Position numbers and translations under genes: made by a program
NCBI RefSeq assembly: GCF_014252255.1
Contig: NZ_CP059213.1
Coordinates: 372,001-436,000, forward strand
DNA: 64,000 nt
From: Blattabacterium cuenoti
Lineage (GTDB): Bacteria > Bacteroidota > Bacteroidia > Flavobacteriales > Blattabacteriaceae
Reading direction: 5' to 3'
Shown here: piece by piece, positions 28,480 to 39,007 of the stretch
How positions within the stretch are numbered: the stretch's first letter is position 1
How the letters are laid out: each line of letters opens with the position of its first letter
The notes under the pieces: model-generated
Database searches by the model: none
The model's input: the letters and a program-made list of their open reading frames with translations, nothing else
Told to the model about the DNA's origin: nothing

Positions 28480-29025
28480 TTAAGCAGATTTTCCTACTTT
28501 TCTACGAATTTTTTCTTTTAAATATTTTATTCCTTTTCCTTTATAAGGTTCTGGAACTCTGAAAGATCTAATTTTAGCTGCTATTATTCCTAATAATTGT
28601 TTATCATAAGATTTTAAAACTAAAATAGTATTTTTTCCTTTTTCAGATTTTATTTTTATATCAATTTCTTTAGGAATTTGCATCATTATATTATGAGAAA
28701 ACCCTAGATTTAAATCTAAAATATCTTCATTATAAGAAGCTCTATATCCAATTCCTACTAATTCTAATTCTTTTATAAATCCTTTTGTAACTCCTATAAT
28801 CATATTTTTAATTAAAACACGATATAATCCATGTAAAGATTTAGATGTTTTATCTTCTTGATATCTAGTAATTATTAATTGATTTTCATTCAAATTTAAT
28901 TTAATTTTTTTAGATATTTTTTGAATTAAAGACCCTAAACTACCTTCAACTAATATTTTTTTATCAATTATTTTTATATTTACATTTTCAGGAATCAAAA
29001 TAGGTTTTTTTCCAATTCTAGACAT
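28480..29025 (-). CDS. rplF: 50S ribosomal protein L6
   Basis: Protein at the factor-binding centre. It starts MSRIGKKPILIPENV and carries two alpha/beta repeats, with GVTKGFIKELELVGIGYRA and the C-terminal motif RVPEPYKGKGIKYLKEKIRRKVGKSA. Length 181 is normal. Confidence 0.97.
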   Translation of the reverse strand: MSRIGKKPILIPENVNIKIIDKKILVEGSLGSLIQKISKKIKLNLNENQLIITRYQEDKTSKSLHGLYRVLIKNMIIGVTKGFIKELELVGIGYRASYNEDILDLNLGFSHNIMMQIPKEIDIKIKSEKGKNTILVLKSYDKQLLGIIAAKIRSFRVPEPYKGKGIKYLKEKIRRKVGKSA

Positions 29026-29046
29026 TTTAAAAATAATTTATTAATA

Positions 29047-29424
29047 TTAATATACATAACATAATATTTCTCCTCCTATTCTTTTTTTTCGTGCTTGTTT
29101 ATCTGTTATAACTCCATAAGAAGTAGACATTATAGCAATACCTAACCCATTTAATACACGAGGAATATTTCTATATTTACAATATTTTCTAAGTCCTGGT
29201 TTACTTATTCTAATTATTTGTTGTATAACAGATGTTTTTCCTTGATAATATTTTAAAGCTATTTTAATTTTATTATTTATTATTTTATGACCTAAAATAT
29301 ATCCATTTTCTAACAAAACATTAGAAATTTCTTTTCTTATTTTAGAAGAAGGACTTTCTAAAAACTTATGTTTTGCTAAACATGCATTTCTAATTCTGGT
29401 TAAAAAATCAGCAATCGTATCCAT
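29047..29424 (-). CDS. rpsH: 30S ribosomal protein S8
   Basis: Assembly protein that binds central-domain 16S r[34 protein letters not shown] and the C-terminal [26 protein letters not shown] are diagnostic. Length 125 is slightly shorter than typical (about 130). Confidence 0.97.
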   Translation of the reverse strand: MDTIADFLTRIRNACLAKHKFLESPSSKIRKEISNVLLENGYILGHKIINNKIKIALKYYQGKTSVIQQIIRISKPGLRKYCKYRNIPRVLNGLGIAIMSTSYGVITDKQARKKRIGGEILCYVY

Positions 29425-29443
29425 GATAATATTTTTTAATTTA

Positions 29444-29713
29444 CTACCAACTCGCTTTTCTTATTCCAGGAATAAGACCTTGAGAAACTAAATTTCTAAA
29501 AACGATACGAGAAACACCAAATTTACGCATATAACCTCTACACCTTCCAGTAATAGAACATCGATTCCTTAATCGAACAGGAGATGCATCTCTAGGTAAC
29601 TTTTGTAAAAGTTCATAATTTTTAGATTTTTTTAACATTTTTCTTTTATTTGCATATTTTATTACCATTCTTTCTCTTTTTTTTTGTCTTGCCTTAACTG
29701 ATTCTTTAGCCAT
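29444..29713 (-). CDS. rpsN: 30S ribosomal protein S14, zinc-free form
   Basis: I start it at [16 protein letters not shown] (29711-29713), which gives the family-standard 89 residues. A longer reading from 29740 would overlap rplE. It has the C-minus, zinc-independent form: [21 protein letters not shown] lacks the CxxC...CxxC set. With the zinc-free L36 it suggests low zinc use by this ribosome. Confidence 0.96.
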   Translation of the reverse strand: MAKESVKARQKKRERMVIKYANKRKMLKKSKNYELLQKLPRDASPVRLRNRCSITGRCRGYMRKFGVSRIVFRNLVSQGLIPGIRKASW

Positions 29714-29714
29714 T

Positions 29715-30263
29715 TTAATTTTTTTTAAAAGGTATTCCAAAAAAAGACAAAAGGTCTTGAGCTTCTATATCATTTTTAGACGATGTCACAAATGTAATAT
29801 TCATTCCCATATTTTTTTTAATTTTATCAATATTTATTTCAGGATAAATTATTTGTTCCATAATACCCATATTATAATTTCCATATCCATCAAAACTACT
29901 TTTTTTTACTCCATTAAAATCTCTTACTCTAGGTAATGAAACAAAAATTAATCTTTCTAAAAATTCAAACATTTTTATTCTACGTAAAGTAACCTTTACT
30001 CCTATAATCATTCCTTTTCTAAGTTTAAAACCAGATTCATCATGTTTAGAATAACAAAAAATAGCTTTTTGTCCTGTTATATCTGTTATTTCTTTCATAG
30101 AAAAATCTATTATTTTTTTATCAGAAACAGATAATCCAATTCCTTGATGAACTACTATTTTTTCTAATTTAGGAACTTCCATAACAGATTTATATCCAAA
30201 TTTTTTAATTAAACTTGGAACTATTTTTTTTTTATATAAATTTTGTAATTTAGATTGATACAT
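29715..30263 (-). CDS. rplE: 50S ribosomal protein L5
   Basis: 5S rRNA-binding protein contacting t[48 protein letters not shown] and the C-terminal [19 protein letters not shown] are diagnostic. Length 182 is normal. One base separates its stop from the rpsN start. Confidence 0.97.
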   Translation of the reverse strand: MYQSKLQNLYKKKIVPSLIKKFGYKSVMEVPKLEKIVVHQGIGLSVSDKKIIDFSMKEITDITGQKAIFCYSKHDESGFKLRKGMIIGVKVTLRRIKMFEFLERLIFVSLPRVRDFNGVKKSSFDGYGNYNMGIMEQIIYPEINIDKIKKNMGMNITFVTSSKNDIEAQDLLSFFGIPFKKN

Positions 30264-30290
30264 TATTTAATATTCATTAATGATTGTATT

Positions 30291-30560
30291 TTATTTATTT
30301 TTTAAATCATCATTATTTATAATAGGGGCTTCTTTTTCTTCATTTATTTTTTTTAAATTTGATATATGAATAGGGGCTTCTTTTTCTATAATTCCTCCTT
30401 TTGGATTTTTAATATTAGGTTTTAAATGTTTTTTTACTATATTTAATCCACGTACAATTGCTTTATTTTTTTTAGAAAAAATTTTTAAAATAATACTTTT
30501 ATTCCCTTTATAATTTCCTGATAAAACTAATACTTTATCATTTTTTTTGATTTTATTCAT
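30291..30560 (-). CDS. rplX: 50S ribosomal protein L24, altered C-terminus
   Basis: Assembly initiator of the large subunit. The KOW motif ([23 protein letters not shown]) and [30 protein letters not shown] are standard. After that the family normally continues with a basic GYR...DGKKVR segment to about 104 residues. Here it is missing and replaced by [16 protein letters not shown], for a total of 89. The KEAPI repeat comes from a 19-base direct repeat 48 bases apart at the DNA level, so the tail arose by duplication plus loss. The flanking frame is intact. Confidence 0.93.
   Translation of the reverse strand: MNKIKKNDKVLVLSGNYKGNKSIILKIFSKKNKAIVRGLNIVKKHLKPNIKNPKGGIIEKEAPIHISNLKKINEEKEAPIINNDDLKNK
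30321..30387. repeat. 19-base direct repeat inside rplX
   Basis: Copies at 30321-30339 and 30369-30387 are identical and 48 bases (16 codons) apart, in the same frame. Each encodes the KEAPI segment on the minus strand. This is the visible trace of the duplication that made the L24 tail. Confidence 0.9.
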
Positions 30561-30578
30561 AGTATTTATAAAAAATAG

Positions 30579-30950
30579 TTATAAAACTTCTTGTGCTAAA
30601 GATATAATTTTCATATATTCTTTTTCTCTAAGTTCTCTTGCTACAGGACCAAAAACTCGAGTTCCTATCATTTCTTTAGAATCATTAATTAATACACAAG
30701 CATTATCATCAAAACTTATATAAGATCCATCTTTTCTTTTTTTTCTAGTTTTTGTTCTAATAATTACAGCTTTATAAATTTGTCCTTTTTTAACTATATT
30801 TCCTCCAGGAATAGCTACTTTAACAGTAACAACTATAGAATCTCCTAAAGAAGCATATCTTTTTTTAGTTCCACCTAATACTCTAATAATTAAAACTTCT
30901 TTTGCTCCCGTATTATCTGAAACCTTACAAATAGATTCTTGTTGCAACAT
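30579..30950 (-). CDS. rplN: 50S ribosomal protein L14
   Basis: Interface protein and binding site of the silencing factor RsfS, which is encoded at 49.5 kb. [27 protein letters not shown] and [28 protein letters not shown] are diagnostic. Length 123 is normal (122 in E. coli). Confidence 0.97.
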   Translation of the reverse strand: MLQQESICKVSDNTGAKEVLIIRVLGGTKKRYASLGDSIVVTVKVAIPGGNIVKKGQIYKAVIIRTKTRKKRKDGSYISFDDNACVLINDSKEMIGTRVFGPVARELREKEYMKIISLAQEVL

Positions 30951-30965
30951 AAAAAATAATAATAA

Positions 30966-31241
30966 TTATTTAGATTTTTCTAATATAGAAACCAACCTCC
31001 AACATTTATTTTTACTTATAGGGCGTATTTCCATAATGTTAACTTTATCTCCATTTTTAGAAATATTTTTTTCATCATGTACCATATACTTTTTTTTTTT
31101 TGTAATACTTTTTCCATAATATTTATGTTTTATTTTTTTTACCTCAGATACTATAATAGTTTTATTCATTTTATCACTTATAACTATTCCCTGTTTTTGT
31201 TTTCTATTATTTCTAATGATTTTTTTATTTTTTTCTATCAT
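30966..31241 (-). CDS. rpsQ: 30S ribosomal protein S17
   Basis: OB-fold 16S-binding protein. KQGIVISDKMNKTIIVSEVKKIKHKYYGK and the C-terminal MEIRPISKNKCWRLVSILEKSK are typical. Length 91. Its start overlaps the rpmC stop by 4 bases (ATGA), so translation is coupled. Confidence 0.96.
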   Translation of the reverse strand: MIEKNKKIIRNNRKQKQGIVISDKMNKTIIVSEVKKIKHKYYGKSITKKKKYMVHDEKNISKNGDKVNIMEIRPISKNKCWRLVSILEKSK

Positions 31242-31426
31242 TTATTTTTTTTATTTAACTCAGTTTTTAACTGAGCAATTTTTTTTCTTAATTCTTTAAT
31301 TAACATTGGATTTTTATGATTTTTAATAAAATGAGAAAATTTTATATTTTGATAATTATTTTCATAAATTTTAATTTTTCGAATTAAATCATTACTTGAT
31401 AAATTTTTTATTTCTAAATTTTTCAT
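31238..31426 (-). CDS. rpmC: 50S ribosomal protein L29
   Basis: Small helical protein at the tunnel exit. [32 protein letters not shown] and [19 protein letters not shown] fit the family. Length 62. It overlaps both neighbours by 4 bases in the order rplP-rpmC-rpsQ. Confidence 0.95.
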   Translation of the reverse strand: MKNLEIKNLSSNDLIRKIKIYENNYQNIKFSHFIKNHKNPMLIKELRKKIAQLKTELNKKNK

Positions 31427-31842
31427 AAAAGAATTTTATTAGAAAAAATAAATTTCATTTTAATAGGAAGTTTTTGAGAAGCTAATCTTAAAGCTTCTTT
31501 TGCTATATTCATTTCTACTCCATCAATTTCAAATAAAATTCTTCCAGGTTTAACTACAGAAACCCAAAATTCAACAGGGCCTTTCCCTTTTCCCATTCGT
31601 ACTTCTTGTGGTTTTTTTGTAGCCGGTTTATCTGGAAAAACATTAATCCATAATTGACCCTCCCTTTTCATATATCTAGTAGCGGCTACTCGTGCAGATT
31701 CCAATTGTTTAGAACTAATCCAAGCTCCTTCTAAAGCTTTTATACCATATAAACCTCTAGAAAGAAAAATTCCTTTATTAGAATTTCCACGAATTCTACC
31801 TTTTTGTTGTTTTTTATATTTTGTTTTTTTAGGTTGAAGCAT
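31423..31842 (-). CDS. rplP: 50S ribosomal protein L16
   Basis: Protein near the A site. [52 protein letters not shown], and [26 protein letters not shown] are diagnostic. Length 139 is normal. It overlaps rpmC by 4 bases. Confidence 0.97.
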   Translation of the reverse strand: MLQPKKTKYKKQQKGRIRGNSNKGIFLSRGLYGIKALEGAWISSKQLESARVAATRYMKREGQLWINVFPDKPATKKPQEVRMGKGKGPVEFWVSVVKPGRILFEIDGVEMNIAKEALRLASQKLPIKMKFIFSNKILL

Positions 31843-31857
31843 AAATAAAAATATATA

Positions 31858-32553
31858 CTATTTCTTTTTTCTATAAATATTTTTGTATCCTCTTTGTTTT
31901 TTTTGTATTCCTAATAAAGGAGATAATTCTCTTTTTCCATATACTTCTCCTTTCATTATCCATATTTTAACTCCTATACTACCATAAATTGTATGAGCTA
32001 CTTCCATGTGATAATCTACATCAGCACGAAAAGTTCCAAGAGAAATTCTTCCTTCTTTATAAATTTCACATCTAGCCATTTCTGAACCATTCAGTCTTCC
32101 AGAAATTTGAATTTTTATACCTTGAGCATTCATTCTCATAGCAGAAATAATAGATAATTTAATTGCCTTTTTATATGAAATTCTATTTTCTAATTGTCTT
32201 ACTATTCCTTTAGCAACTAATGGAGCATCTAATTCTGGTCGTTTCACTTCAGAAATATTAATTTGAACTTCTTTTTTAGTAAGTTTTTTTAATTCTTTTC
32301 TAACTGTATCTACTTCATCTCCTCCTTTACCTATAACAAGAGCGGGTCTTGATGTTCGAATAGTAATAGTTATAAATTTTAAAGTTCTTTCAATAAAAAT
32401 ACGAGAAACTATACCTTTTGGTAATCTTGCTATTATATATCTTCTTACCTTAAAATCTTCCTGTATTCTATCTTTATAATTATTACACCAACTAGATTGC
32501 CATCCTGTAATAATTCCAAGACGATTAATAATCGGATTTGTTTTTTGTCCCAT
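31858..32553 (-). CDS. rpsC: 30S ribosomal protein S3
   Basis: mRNA-entry protein with a KH domain. [22 protein letters not shown] at the start, [15 protein letters not shown] for the KH GxxG, and the C-terminal domain [32 protein letters not shown] are clear. Length 231 is normal. Confidence 0.97.
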   Translation of the reverse strand: MGQKTNPIINRLGIITGWQSSWCNNYKDRIQEDFKVRRYIIARLPKGIVSRIFIERTLKFITITIRTSRPALVIGKGGDEVDTVRKELKKLTKKEVQINISEVKRPELDAPLVAKGIVRQLENRISYKKAIKLSIISAMRMNAQGIKIQISGRLNGSEMARCEIYKEGRISLGTFRADVDYHMEVAHTIYGSIGVKIWIMKGEVYGKRELSPLLGIQKKQRGYKNIYRKKK

Positions 32554-32561
32554 ATTAAAAA

Positions 32562-32933
32562 TTATATTTTTTTTCTTTTTTCCAAAAGAACTATAACATT
32601 ACTTGATTTTTTTCTAATTCTATGACCTCTTCCTTGAGGAACAGGTCGTAACCTTTTTAAGGTTTTTCCTTGATTTACTCTAATTTCTTTTATATATAAT
32701 TCATTTTCATTTTCCAAATGAAAATCATTATATTTTTTTTTCCAATTAGATAATAAAGAAAGAAGTAATTTTTTTAAAAAAAAAGATATTCTTTTCTTAT
32801 TACTATATGTTAATATATCTAAAGCTTTTTGAATTTCTCTATTTCTAATTAAATCAACTATTAATCTTATTTTTCTCGGAGAACTTCTAACTCCATTTAA
32901 AGAAGCTGAAGCTATTCCATTTATTTCTTTCAT
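32562..32933 (-). CDS. rplV: 50S ribosomal protein L22
   Basis: Tunnel protein. [31 protein letters not shown] and the tunnel-hairpin region [27 protein letters not shown] are diagnostic. Length 123, within the range seen in Bacteroidota. Confidence 0.96.
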   Translation of the reverse strand: MKEINGIASASLNGVRSSPRKIRLIVDLIRNREIQKALDILTYSNKKRISFFLKKLLLSLLSNWKKKYNDFHLENENELYIKEIRVNQGKTLKRLRPVPQGRGHRIRKKSSNVIVLLEKRKKI

Positions 32934-32939
32934 ATTACA

Positions 32940-33224
32940 TCAGTTCTTTATTTTTAATTTATTTTTAGATCCAGAATGCCCTTTAAAAGTACGAGTAGGA
33001 GCAAATTCCCCCAATTTATGTCCAATCATATTTTCAGTAATATATACATTTATAAATTGTTTACCATTATGAACAGAAAATGTTTGTCCTACAAAATCAG
33101 GTAAAATTGTAGATGGCCTAGACCAAGTTTTAATTATAATTTTTTTATTTAATTTTAAATTATTAAGTACTTTTTTATACAATTTATGAGATACATATGG
33201 ACCTTTTTTTAAAGATCTTGCCAT
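32940..33224 (-). CDS. rpsS: 30S ribosomal protein S19
   Basis: Head protein. [48 protein letters not shown] and [20 protein letters not shown] are diagnostic. Length 94 is normal. Confidence 0.97.
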   Translation of the reverse strand: MARSLKKGPYVSHKLYKKVLNNLKLNKKIIIKTWSRPSTILPDFVGQTFSVHNGKQFINVYITENMIGHKLGEFAPTRTFKGHSGSKNKLKIKN

Positions 33225-33233
33225 AATTAAAAT

Positions 33234-34058
33234 TTATTTTTTTCTTCTTTGTAAAATATATTTATTAGAATATCGTTTTTTAGAACGAGTTCTAAATCCT
33301 TTAGAAGGGATTCCTTTTCTACTTCTTGGTATTCCTCCAGATGCTTTACCTTCACCTCCTCCCATTGGATGATCTACAGGATTCATAGCTACACCTCTAG
33401 TTCTAGGTCTTCTTCCAAAATGTCTTTTTTTACCTGCTTTTCCATATGTTTCTAATTGATGATCTATATTAGAAACAACACCAATTGTTGCCATACATGT
33501 TATCATAATAATTCTTATTTCTCCAGAAGGTAATTTAATAGTAGCATATTTTTTATCTTTTGCAAATAATTGTGCAAAAGAACCTGCACTTCTAGCTATT
33601 TTAGCACCTTGACCAGGATTAATTTCTATACAAGAAATATTAGTACCTAAAGGTATCTCACTTAAAAAAGTAGAATTTCCTATATGAAAAGGTATATTAT
33701 TTCCAGAAATAATTTCCTGTCCTATTTTAAATCCCTCCATAGTAATAATATATTTTTTTTCTCCATCTTTATAATGAAGTAAAGATATAAAAGATGATCT
33801 ATTAGGATCATATTCTATAGATTTTATAATAGCAGGAATTCCAAATTTTCTTCTTTTAAAATCTATTTTCCTATATTTTCTTTTATGACCTCCTCCAAAA
33901 TAACGCATAGTCATTTTTCCAGTATTATTTCGTCCTCCAGATTTTTTTTTACCTTTAATTAAAGTTTTTTCCGGATGATTTATTGTAATATGATCAAAAC
34001 AATTTACTATTCTAAAACGTTGTCCAGGCGTAATAGGCTTTAATTTTCTAGTTGACAT
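33234..34058 (-). CDS. rplB: 50S ribosomal protein L2
   Basis: Core protein needed for subunit joining and peptidyl transfer. [46 protein letters not shown] and the conserved [21 protein letters not shown] block with the essential histidine are intact. Length 274 is normal. It overlaps the rplW stop by one base. Confidence 0.98.
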   Translation of the reverse strand: MSTRKLKPITPGQRFRIVNCFDHITINHPEKTLIKGKKKSGGRNNTGKMTMRYFGGGHKRKYRKIDFKRRKFGIPAIIKSIEYDPNRSSFISLLHYKDGEKKYIITMEGFKIGQEIISGNNIPFHIGNSTFLSEIPLGTNISCIEINPGQGAKIARSAGSFAQLFAKDKKYATIKLPSGEIRIIMITCMATIGVVSNIDHQLETYGKAGKKRHFGRRPRTRGVAMNPVDHPMGGGEGKASGGIPRSRKGIPSKGFRTRSKKRYSNKYILQRRKK

Positions 34059-34348
34059 TAAATTTCTTTTTTATTAAAAAAATCAATTTTTTGATTTTCT
34101 TTAAATTGAATAATAGCTTTTTTTATTTTATTTGTTTTTCCATAAATAAATCCTTTTTTAGTATATTTAGATTTATCTTTTTTAGGATAAATCATACTTC
34201 TAACATTTTTTACTGAAAATCCAAATATTTTTTTAATTTCTTTTTTTATTTGAATTTTATTACAATTCACATTTACATGTAAAATATAACAATTTTTTTT
34301 TTTAAAATTTTCTGATTTTTCTGTAAAAATAGGTTTAATAAAAATCAT
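34058..34348 (-). CDS. rplW: 50S ribosomal protein L23
   Basis: Exit-tunnel docking protein for SRP and trigger factor. [50 protein letters not shown] fits the family. Length 96 is normal. The SRP RNA gene is present at 54.2 kb, consistent with this docking site being used. Confidence 0.95.
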   Translation of the reverse strand: MIFIKPIFTEKSENFKKKNCYILHVNVNCNKIQIKKEIKKIFGFSVKNVRSMIYPKKDKSKYTKKGFIYGKTNKIKKAIIQFKENQKIDFFNKKEI

Positions 34349-34386
34349 AATCTATAATTTAGATATTTATTTATATATTTTATTTT

Positions 34387-35016
34387 TTATATAGATAAAT
34401 ATTTATTAATTGTTTTTATTGAATTTTCAAAAAAAATAATATATGGAAAATTTAATAATGAAAAACAATCTAATTCATTCACATTTAATAATTTTAAATT
34501 TTCTAAATTTCTAGATGATAAATACAAATTTTTATTTTCTTTTCCAATTACTATTAATAATTTTTTATTTTTTAATTGTAGTGATTCTAATAATTCTAAA
34601 ATTAATTTAGTTTTTGGAGTTTTTAATTCAAAATCTTCAATAATTTTTATTTGATTTTGTATTAATTTTTGTTCAATAATAAATTTTTTTGTTATATTTT
34701 TAGTATATTTATTTAATTTTAAAAAATAAGTTCTTGGTTTTGGTCCAAAAACTCTTCCTCCTCCTCTAAAAATAGGATTTTTAATATTTCCTTTTCTAGA
34801 TCCGCCAGTACCTTTTTGTTTATGTAATTTTCTAGTACTTCCAGATAATTCTCCTCTCTCCTTAGATTTATGTTTTCCATGACGTTGAGCCAATAAATAC
34901 CTTTTAATTTCTAAATATAAAGAATGATTATAAGATTTTTTTAAAAAAATTTTTTCATCAAATTCTACTTCTTTATTAGTAAAATTCCCTTTAGTATCTA
35001 AAATTATTAATTTCAT
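34387..35016 (-). CDS. rplD: 50S ribosomal protein L4
   Basis: Early assembly protein whose loop lines the tunnel. [54 protein letters not shown] is the diagnostic loop. Length 209 is normal. It overlaps the rplC stop by 4 bases. Confidence 0.97.
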   Translation of the reverse strand: MKLIILDTKGNFTNKEVEFDEKIFLKKSYNHSLYLEIKRYLLAQRHGKHKSKERGELSGSTRKLHKQKGTGGSRKGNIKNPIFRGGGRVFGPKPRTYFLKLNKYTKNITKKFIIEQKLIQNQIKIIEDFELKTPKTKLILELLESLQLKNKKLLIVIGKENKNLYLSSRNLENLKLLNVNELDCFSLLNFPYIIFFENSIKTINKYLSI

Positions 35017-35639
35017 TTTTTTTTATTAATCATCAAATATGAATTTTTAGTTCCTGGAACTGATCCTTTTAAAATAATCAAATTTTGATAAGTATCTATT
35101 TTTAATATTTTTAAATTTTTAATAGTAACACTTATGTTCCCCATTCTTCCAGCCATTTTTTTACCTTTAAAAACACGCGACGGGTTAGATCCTGCTCCTA
35201 TTGATCCAGGAGCTCTTAATCTATTATGTTGACCATGACTTTTTTCTCCAACACCTGAAAAATTATGTCTTTTCACAACTCCTTGAAATCCTTTACCTTT
35301 AGAAATTCCTTTAATATTAATTAATTCTCCTTCTTGAAAAAGATCTACACTAAATTTAGTTCCTAATTCTAAATTAGTAATTGAACTTACTTTAAATTCT
35401 AATAATTTTTTTTTTGGAGACAATTTAGATTTTTTAAAATGACCTAATAAAGGTTTATTAGTTTTTTGAATTTTTTTATCATCAACTCCAAGTTGAATAG
35501 AAAAATATCCATCATTTTTTATTGTTTTTATTTGAATGATATAACAAGGATTGACTTTTATAACAGTACAAGGAACATTTATTCCATTTTTTAAAAAAAT
35601 ACTTGTCATTCCTATATTTTTTCCTATTAATCCCAACAT
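35013..35639 (-). CDS. rplC: 50S ribosomal protein L3
   Basis: Early assembly protein near the peptidyl transferase centre. [68 protein letters not shown] are diagnostic and include the modifiable glutamine. Length 208 is normal. Confidence 0.97.
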   Translation of the reverse strand: MLGLIGKNIGMTSIFLKNGINVPCTVIKVNPCYIIQIKTIKNDGYFSIQLGVDDKKIQKTNKPLLGHFKKSKLSPKKKLLEFKVSSITNLELGTKFSVDLFQEGELINIKGISKGKGFQGVVKRHNFSGVGEKSHGQHNRLRAPGSIGAGSNPSRVFKGKKMAGRMGNISVTIKNLKILKIDTYQNLIILKGSVPGTKNSYLMINKKK

Positions 35640-35642
35640 TTT

Positions 35643-35948
35643 TTATACTTTTATTTCCGCTTCAACTCCACTAGGCAATTCTAATTTCATTAATGCATCT
35701 ACTGTTTTTGATGACGCATTATGAATTTGTAAAAGTCTTTTATGAGTAGGAAGAAAAAATTGTTCTCTTGATTTTTTATTTACATGTGGAGAACGTAATA
35801 CTGTAAATATTTTTTTTTCAGTAGGTAAAGGAACAGGTCCATTTAATACTACTCCTGTAGGTAAAACTGAATTAACAATTCTTTCTGCCGATTTATCTAA
35901 TAAATTATAATCATAAGATTTTAATTTTATTTTTATATTATGACTCAT
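35643..35948 (-). CDS. rpsJ: 30S ribosomal protein S10
   Basis: Head protein and NusG partner. [60 protein letters not shown] are diagnostic. Length 101 is normal. It directly follows fusA with no tuf between, the Bacteroidota order. Confidence 0.97.
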   Translation of the reverse strand: MSHNIKIKLKSYDYNLLDKSAERIVNSVLPTGVVLNGPVPLPTEKKIFTVLRSPHVNKKSREQFFLPTHKRLLQIHNASSKTVDALMKLELPSGVEAEIKV

Positions 35949-35953
35949 AATGC

Positions 35954-38059
35954 TTATTTTTTTATTTTATTATTACGATTATCTATAATAATATTATTTA
36001 TTATATTAGTAGGAACTGTATCATAATGAGAAAACTCCATAACAGAAGTACCTCTTCCGGAAGAAAGTGTTCGTAAAATTGTTACATAACCAAACATTTC
36101 AGATAAAGGAACTGAAGCCTGAATTATTTTTACATTATTTTTAGTATTCATATCTTTCACTATTCCTCTTCTTCTATTTAAATCTCCTATTACTTCTCCC
36201 ATATTATCTTCTGGTACAATAACTTCTAATTTCATAATTGGTTCTAATAAAACTGGATTTGCTTTTTTAGAAGCTTCTTTAAATCCTAATTTTCCTGCTA
36301 TTTCAAAAGAAAGTTGATCAGAATCAACAGAATGATAAGATCCATCTAAAATAGTAACTTTCGCATTATCTATTTCATATCCAGATAAAGGTCCATTTTT
36401 CATCATTTCTTTACATCCTTTTTCTATAGAAGAAATATATTCTTTAGGAATATTTCCTCCTTTAATTTTATTAATAAATATTAACCCAGATTGTTCTATA
36501 TTTCCAGGTTCTAATCTAAATAATATATCTGCATATTTCCCCCTTCCTCCTGTTTGTTTTTTATATATTTCTCTATGTTCAACAGAATTAGTCAAAGCTT
36601 CTTTATATTCTACTTGAGGTTTTCCTTGATTAACTTCAATCTTAAATTCTCTTTTCATACGATCTACAATTATTTCTAAATGAAGTTCTCCCATTCCAGA
36701 AATAATAGTCTGACCTGTATAATGATCTGTTCTAACTTGAAAAGTTGGGTCTTCTTCCATTAATTTAGATAAAACTAATCCCATTTTATCAGCATCTGAT
36801 TGAAATTTAGGTTCAATAGCTAAACCAATAACTGGATCTGGAAATAATATATTTTCTAATAAAATTGGATATTTTTCATCACATAAAGTATCTCCTGTTT
36901 TAATATCTTTAAATCCAACTACAGCGGCTATATCTCCAGGTCCAATTTTTTCTATTGGATTTTGTTTATTTGCATGCATTTGATATATTCTAGAAATTCT
37001 TTCTTTATTACCAGATCTTGCATTAAAACTATAAGAACCAGATTCTATTTTACCAGAATAAACTCTAAAAAAAGCTAAACGACCTACAAAAGGATCACTT
37101 GATATTTTAAAAGCTAAAGCAGAAAAAGGTTCATTTTCATTAGGTTTTCTTATTTCTTGTTTTTGACTAATAGGATGAATTCCTACTATATCCTTAACCT
37201 CTAAAGGAGAAGGTAAATATCTGCATATTGCATCTAATATAGATTGAACTCCTTTATTCTTAAAAGAAGAACCGCATAAAATAGGAATAATTTTCATTTG
37301 TATTGTATTCTTTTGTAAAGAATGAATAATATCATCTTCTGATATAGTATAATTACTATATAAAAATTTTTCCATTATTACATCATCATATTCTGATAAA
37401 GTTTCAATTAATTTATTATGATAATCATTCACTAAATTTTTCATTTCATATGGAATAGGATATTCTTTATATGTCATTCCATAATTATTTTCATCCCATT
37501 TTATGGCTTTATTCTTTATTAAATCTACTACACCAACAAAATTATCTCCACTTCCAATAGGAATTTGTAAAGGAAGAGAATTTGCTCCTAAAATTTTTTT
37601 TATTTGAGAACAAACATCAAAAAAATCAGCTCCTTGTCTATCCATTTTATTCACAAAAGCTATTCTAGGTATTTCATATTTATCTGCTTGTCTCCATACT
37701 GTTTCAGACTGCGGTTCTACACCATCAACAGCACTAAATAAAACAACCATTCCATCTAAAATTCTCATAGATCTTTCTACTTCTACAGTGAAATCTACAT
37801 GTCCTGGAGTATCGATAATATTAATTTGATATTTTTTTTTATTATATATCCATTCACAAAATGTAGCTGCAGAAGTTATAGTTATACCTCTTTCTTGTTC
37901 TTGTTGCATCCAATCCATAGTAGCAGCTCCGTCATGAACTTCTCCTATTTTATGATTTATTCCTGTATAAAATAAAATTCTTTCTGTAGTAGTTGTTTTT
38001 CCTGCATCAATATGTGCAGCAATACCTATATTCCTCGTATATTTTAAATTTTTACTCAT
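35954..38059 (-). CDS. fusA: Elongation factor G
   Basis: Translocation GTPase. The G motifs are intact: [15 protein letters not shown] (G1), GITITSAAT (G2), DTPGHVDF (G3) and NKMDRQGAD (G4). Domains II to V follow in order, including GMGELHLEI in domain III. Length 701 is normal. It lies between rpsG (11 bases upstream) and rpsJ (5 bases downstream). Confidence 0.98.
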   Translation of the reverse strand: MSKNLKYTRNIGIAAHIDAGKTTTTERILFYTGINHKIGEVHDGAATMDWMQQEQERGITITSAATFCEWIYNKKKYQINIIDTPGHVDFTVEVERSMRILDGMVVLFSAVDGVEPQSETVWRQADKYEIPRIAFVNKMDRQGADFFDVCSQIKKILGANSLPLQIPIGSGDNFVGVVDLIKNKAIKWDENNYGMTYKEYPIPYEMKNLVNDYHNKLIETLSEYDDVIMEKFLYSNYTISEDDIIHSLQKNTIQMKIIPILCGSSFKNKGVQSILDAICRYLPSPLEVKDIVGIHPISQKQEIRKPNENEPFSALAFKISSDPFVGRLAFFRVYSGKIESGSYSFNARSGNKERISRIYQMHANKQNPIEKIGPGDIAAVVGFKDIKTGDTLCDEKYPILLENILFPDPVIGLAIEPKFQSDADKMGLVLSKLMEEDPTFQVRTDHYTGQTIISGMGELHLEIIVDRMKREFKIEVNQGKPQVEYKEALTNSVEHREIYKKQTGGRGKYADILFRLEPGNIEQSGLIFINKIKGGNIPKEYISSIEKGCKEMMKNGPLSGYEIDNAKVTILDGSYHSVDSDQLSFEIAGKLGFKEASKKANPVLLEPIMKLEVIVPEDNMGEVIGDLNRRRGIVKDMNTKNNVKIIQASVPLSEMFGYVTILRTLSSGRGTSVMEFSHYDTVPTNIINNIIIDNRNNKIKK

Positions 38060-38070
38060 AAAAAAAATAA

Positions 38071-38550
38071 CTAAAATCTAAAATGAGAAAATGCTTTATT
38101 AGCTTCAGCCATTTTATGAATATTTTCTTTCCTTTTAATTGCTTCTCCTTGTTCTTGAAAAGCGTCCCATATTTCGTATGCTAATTTATTTGCCATACTT
38201 TTTTCATTTCTTCTAATAAATGCGCAAGATATTAATAATTTCATTGCTTTAGTTATTTTACTATTAGAAGAAATAGGAACAGGAACCTGAATATTAGATC
38301 CTCCCATACGACGACTTCTAACTTCTACATGAGGCATTACATTTTTTAATCCATCTTTCCATATTTCTAATGCTGATTTTTCTTCTTTTTCTTTTATTAA
38401 ATCTATTTTTTCAATAGCATTATAAAATATTTTATATGCTATATTTTTTTTCCCATTTTTCATTAAATGATTTATAAATCGTGTAACAAGTGGATCATTA
38501 AATTTTGGATCTGGTAAATATATTTTATATTTTTTTCTTACTTTTCTCAT
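38071..38550 (-). CDS. rpsG: 30S ribosomal protein S7
   Basis: Primary 16S-binding protein of the head. [35 protein letters not shown] and the C-terminal [21 protein letters not shown] are diagnostic. Length 159 is normal. The start at 38550 lies inside rpsL, so the two overlap by 26 bases in different frames. The N-terminus [14 protein letters not shown] matches the family, so a later start is unlikely. Confidence 0.96.
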   Translation of the reverse strand: MRKVRKKYKIYLPDPKFNDPLVTRFINHLMKNGKKNIAYKIFYNAIEKIDLIKEKEEKSALEIWKDGLKNVMPHVEVRSRRMGGSNIQVPVPISSNSKITKAMKLLISCAFIRRNEKSMANKLAYEIWDAFQEQGEAIKRKENIHKMAEANKAFSHFRF

Positions 38551-38932
38551 TAATTAAACTTTTTTTAATTATTTTAGCACCATATTTACTTCTACTTTTT
38601 TTTCGTCCATTTACTCCAGCTGTATCACGAGCTCCTCTTACTATTTTATATTTTACTCCTGGTAAATCTTTTACTCTTCCTCCTTTAACCAAAACTATCG
38701 AATGTTCTTGTAAATTATGTCCTTCTCCTGTTATATAACTAATAACTTCTCTTCCATTAGTAAAACGTACTCGAGCTACTTTTCGCATAGCTGAATTTGG
38801 TTTTTTAGGTGTTGTAGTATAAACTCTAGTACAAACTCCTCTTTTTTGAGGACAAAATTCTAATGCAATAGATTTTCTTTTTTTAGGTACAGAAGTACGA
38901 CCTTTTCTAATTAATTGTTGTATAGTAGGCAT
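38525..38932 (-). CDS. rpsL: 30S ribosomal protein S12
   Basis: Decoding-centre protein. [46 protein letters not shown] and [29 protein letters not shown] are diagnostic, and the decoding-site lysines of the PKKPNSA block are wild type. It has the Bacteroidota lysine-rich C-terminal extension (135 residues against 124 in E. coli), and this extension is what overlaps rpsG. First gene of the 33-gene run. Confidence 0.97.
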   Translation of the reverse strand: MPTIQQLIRKGRTSVPKKRKSIALEFCPQKRGVCTRVYTTTPKKPNSAMRKVARVRFTNGREVISYITGEGHNLQEHSIVLVKGGRVKDLPGVKYKIVRGARDTAGVNGRKKSRSKYGAKIIKKSLINEKSKKKI

Positions 38933-39007
38933 ATTATATCTATATTTAGAACATAAATCATTATGTTATTTAATATAAAAAATTATAACTTAATCAACAA
39001 ATTAACA

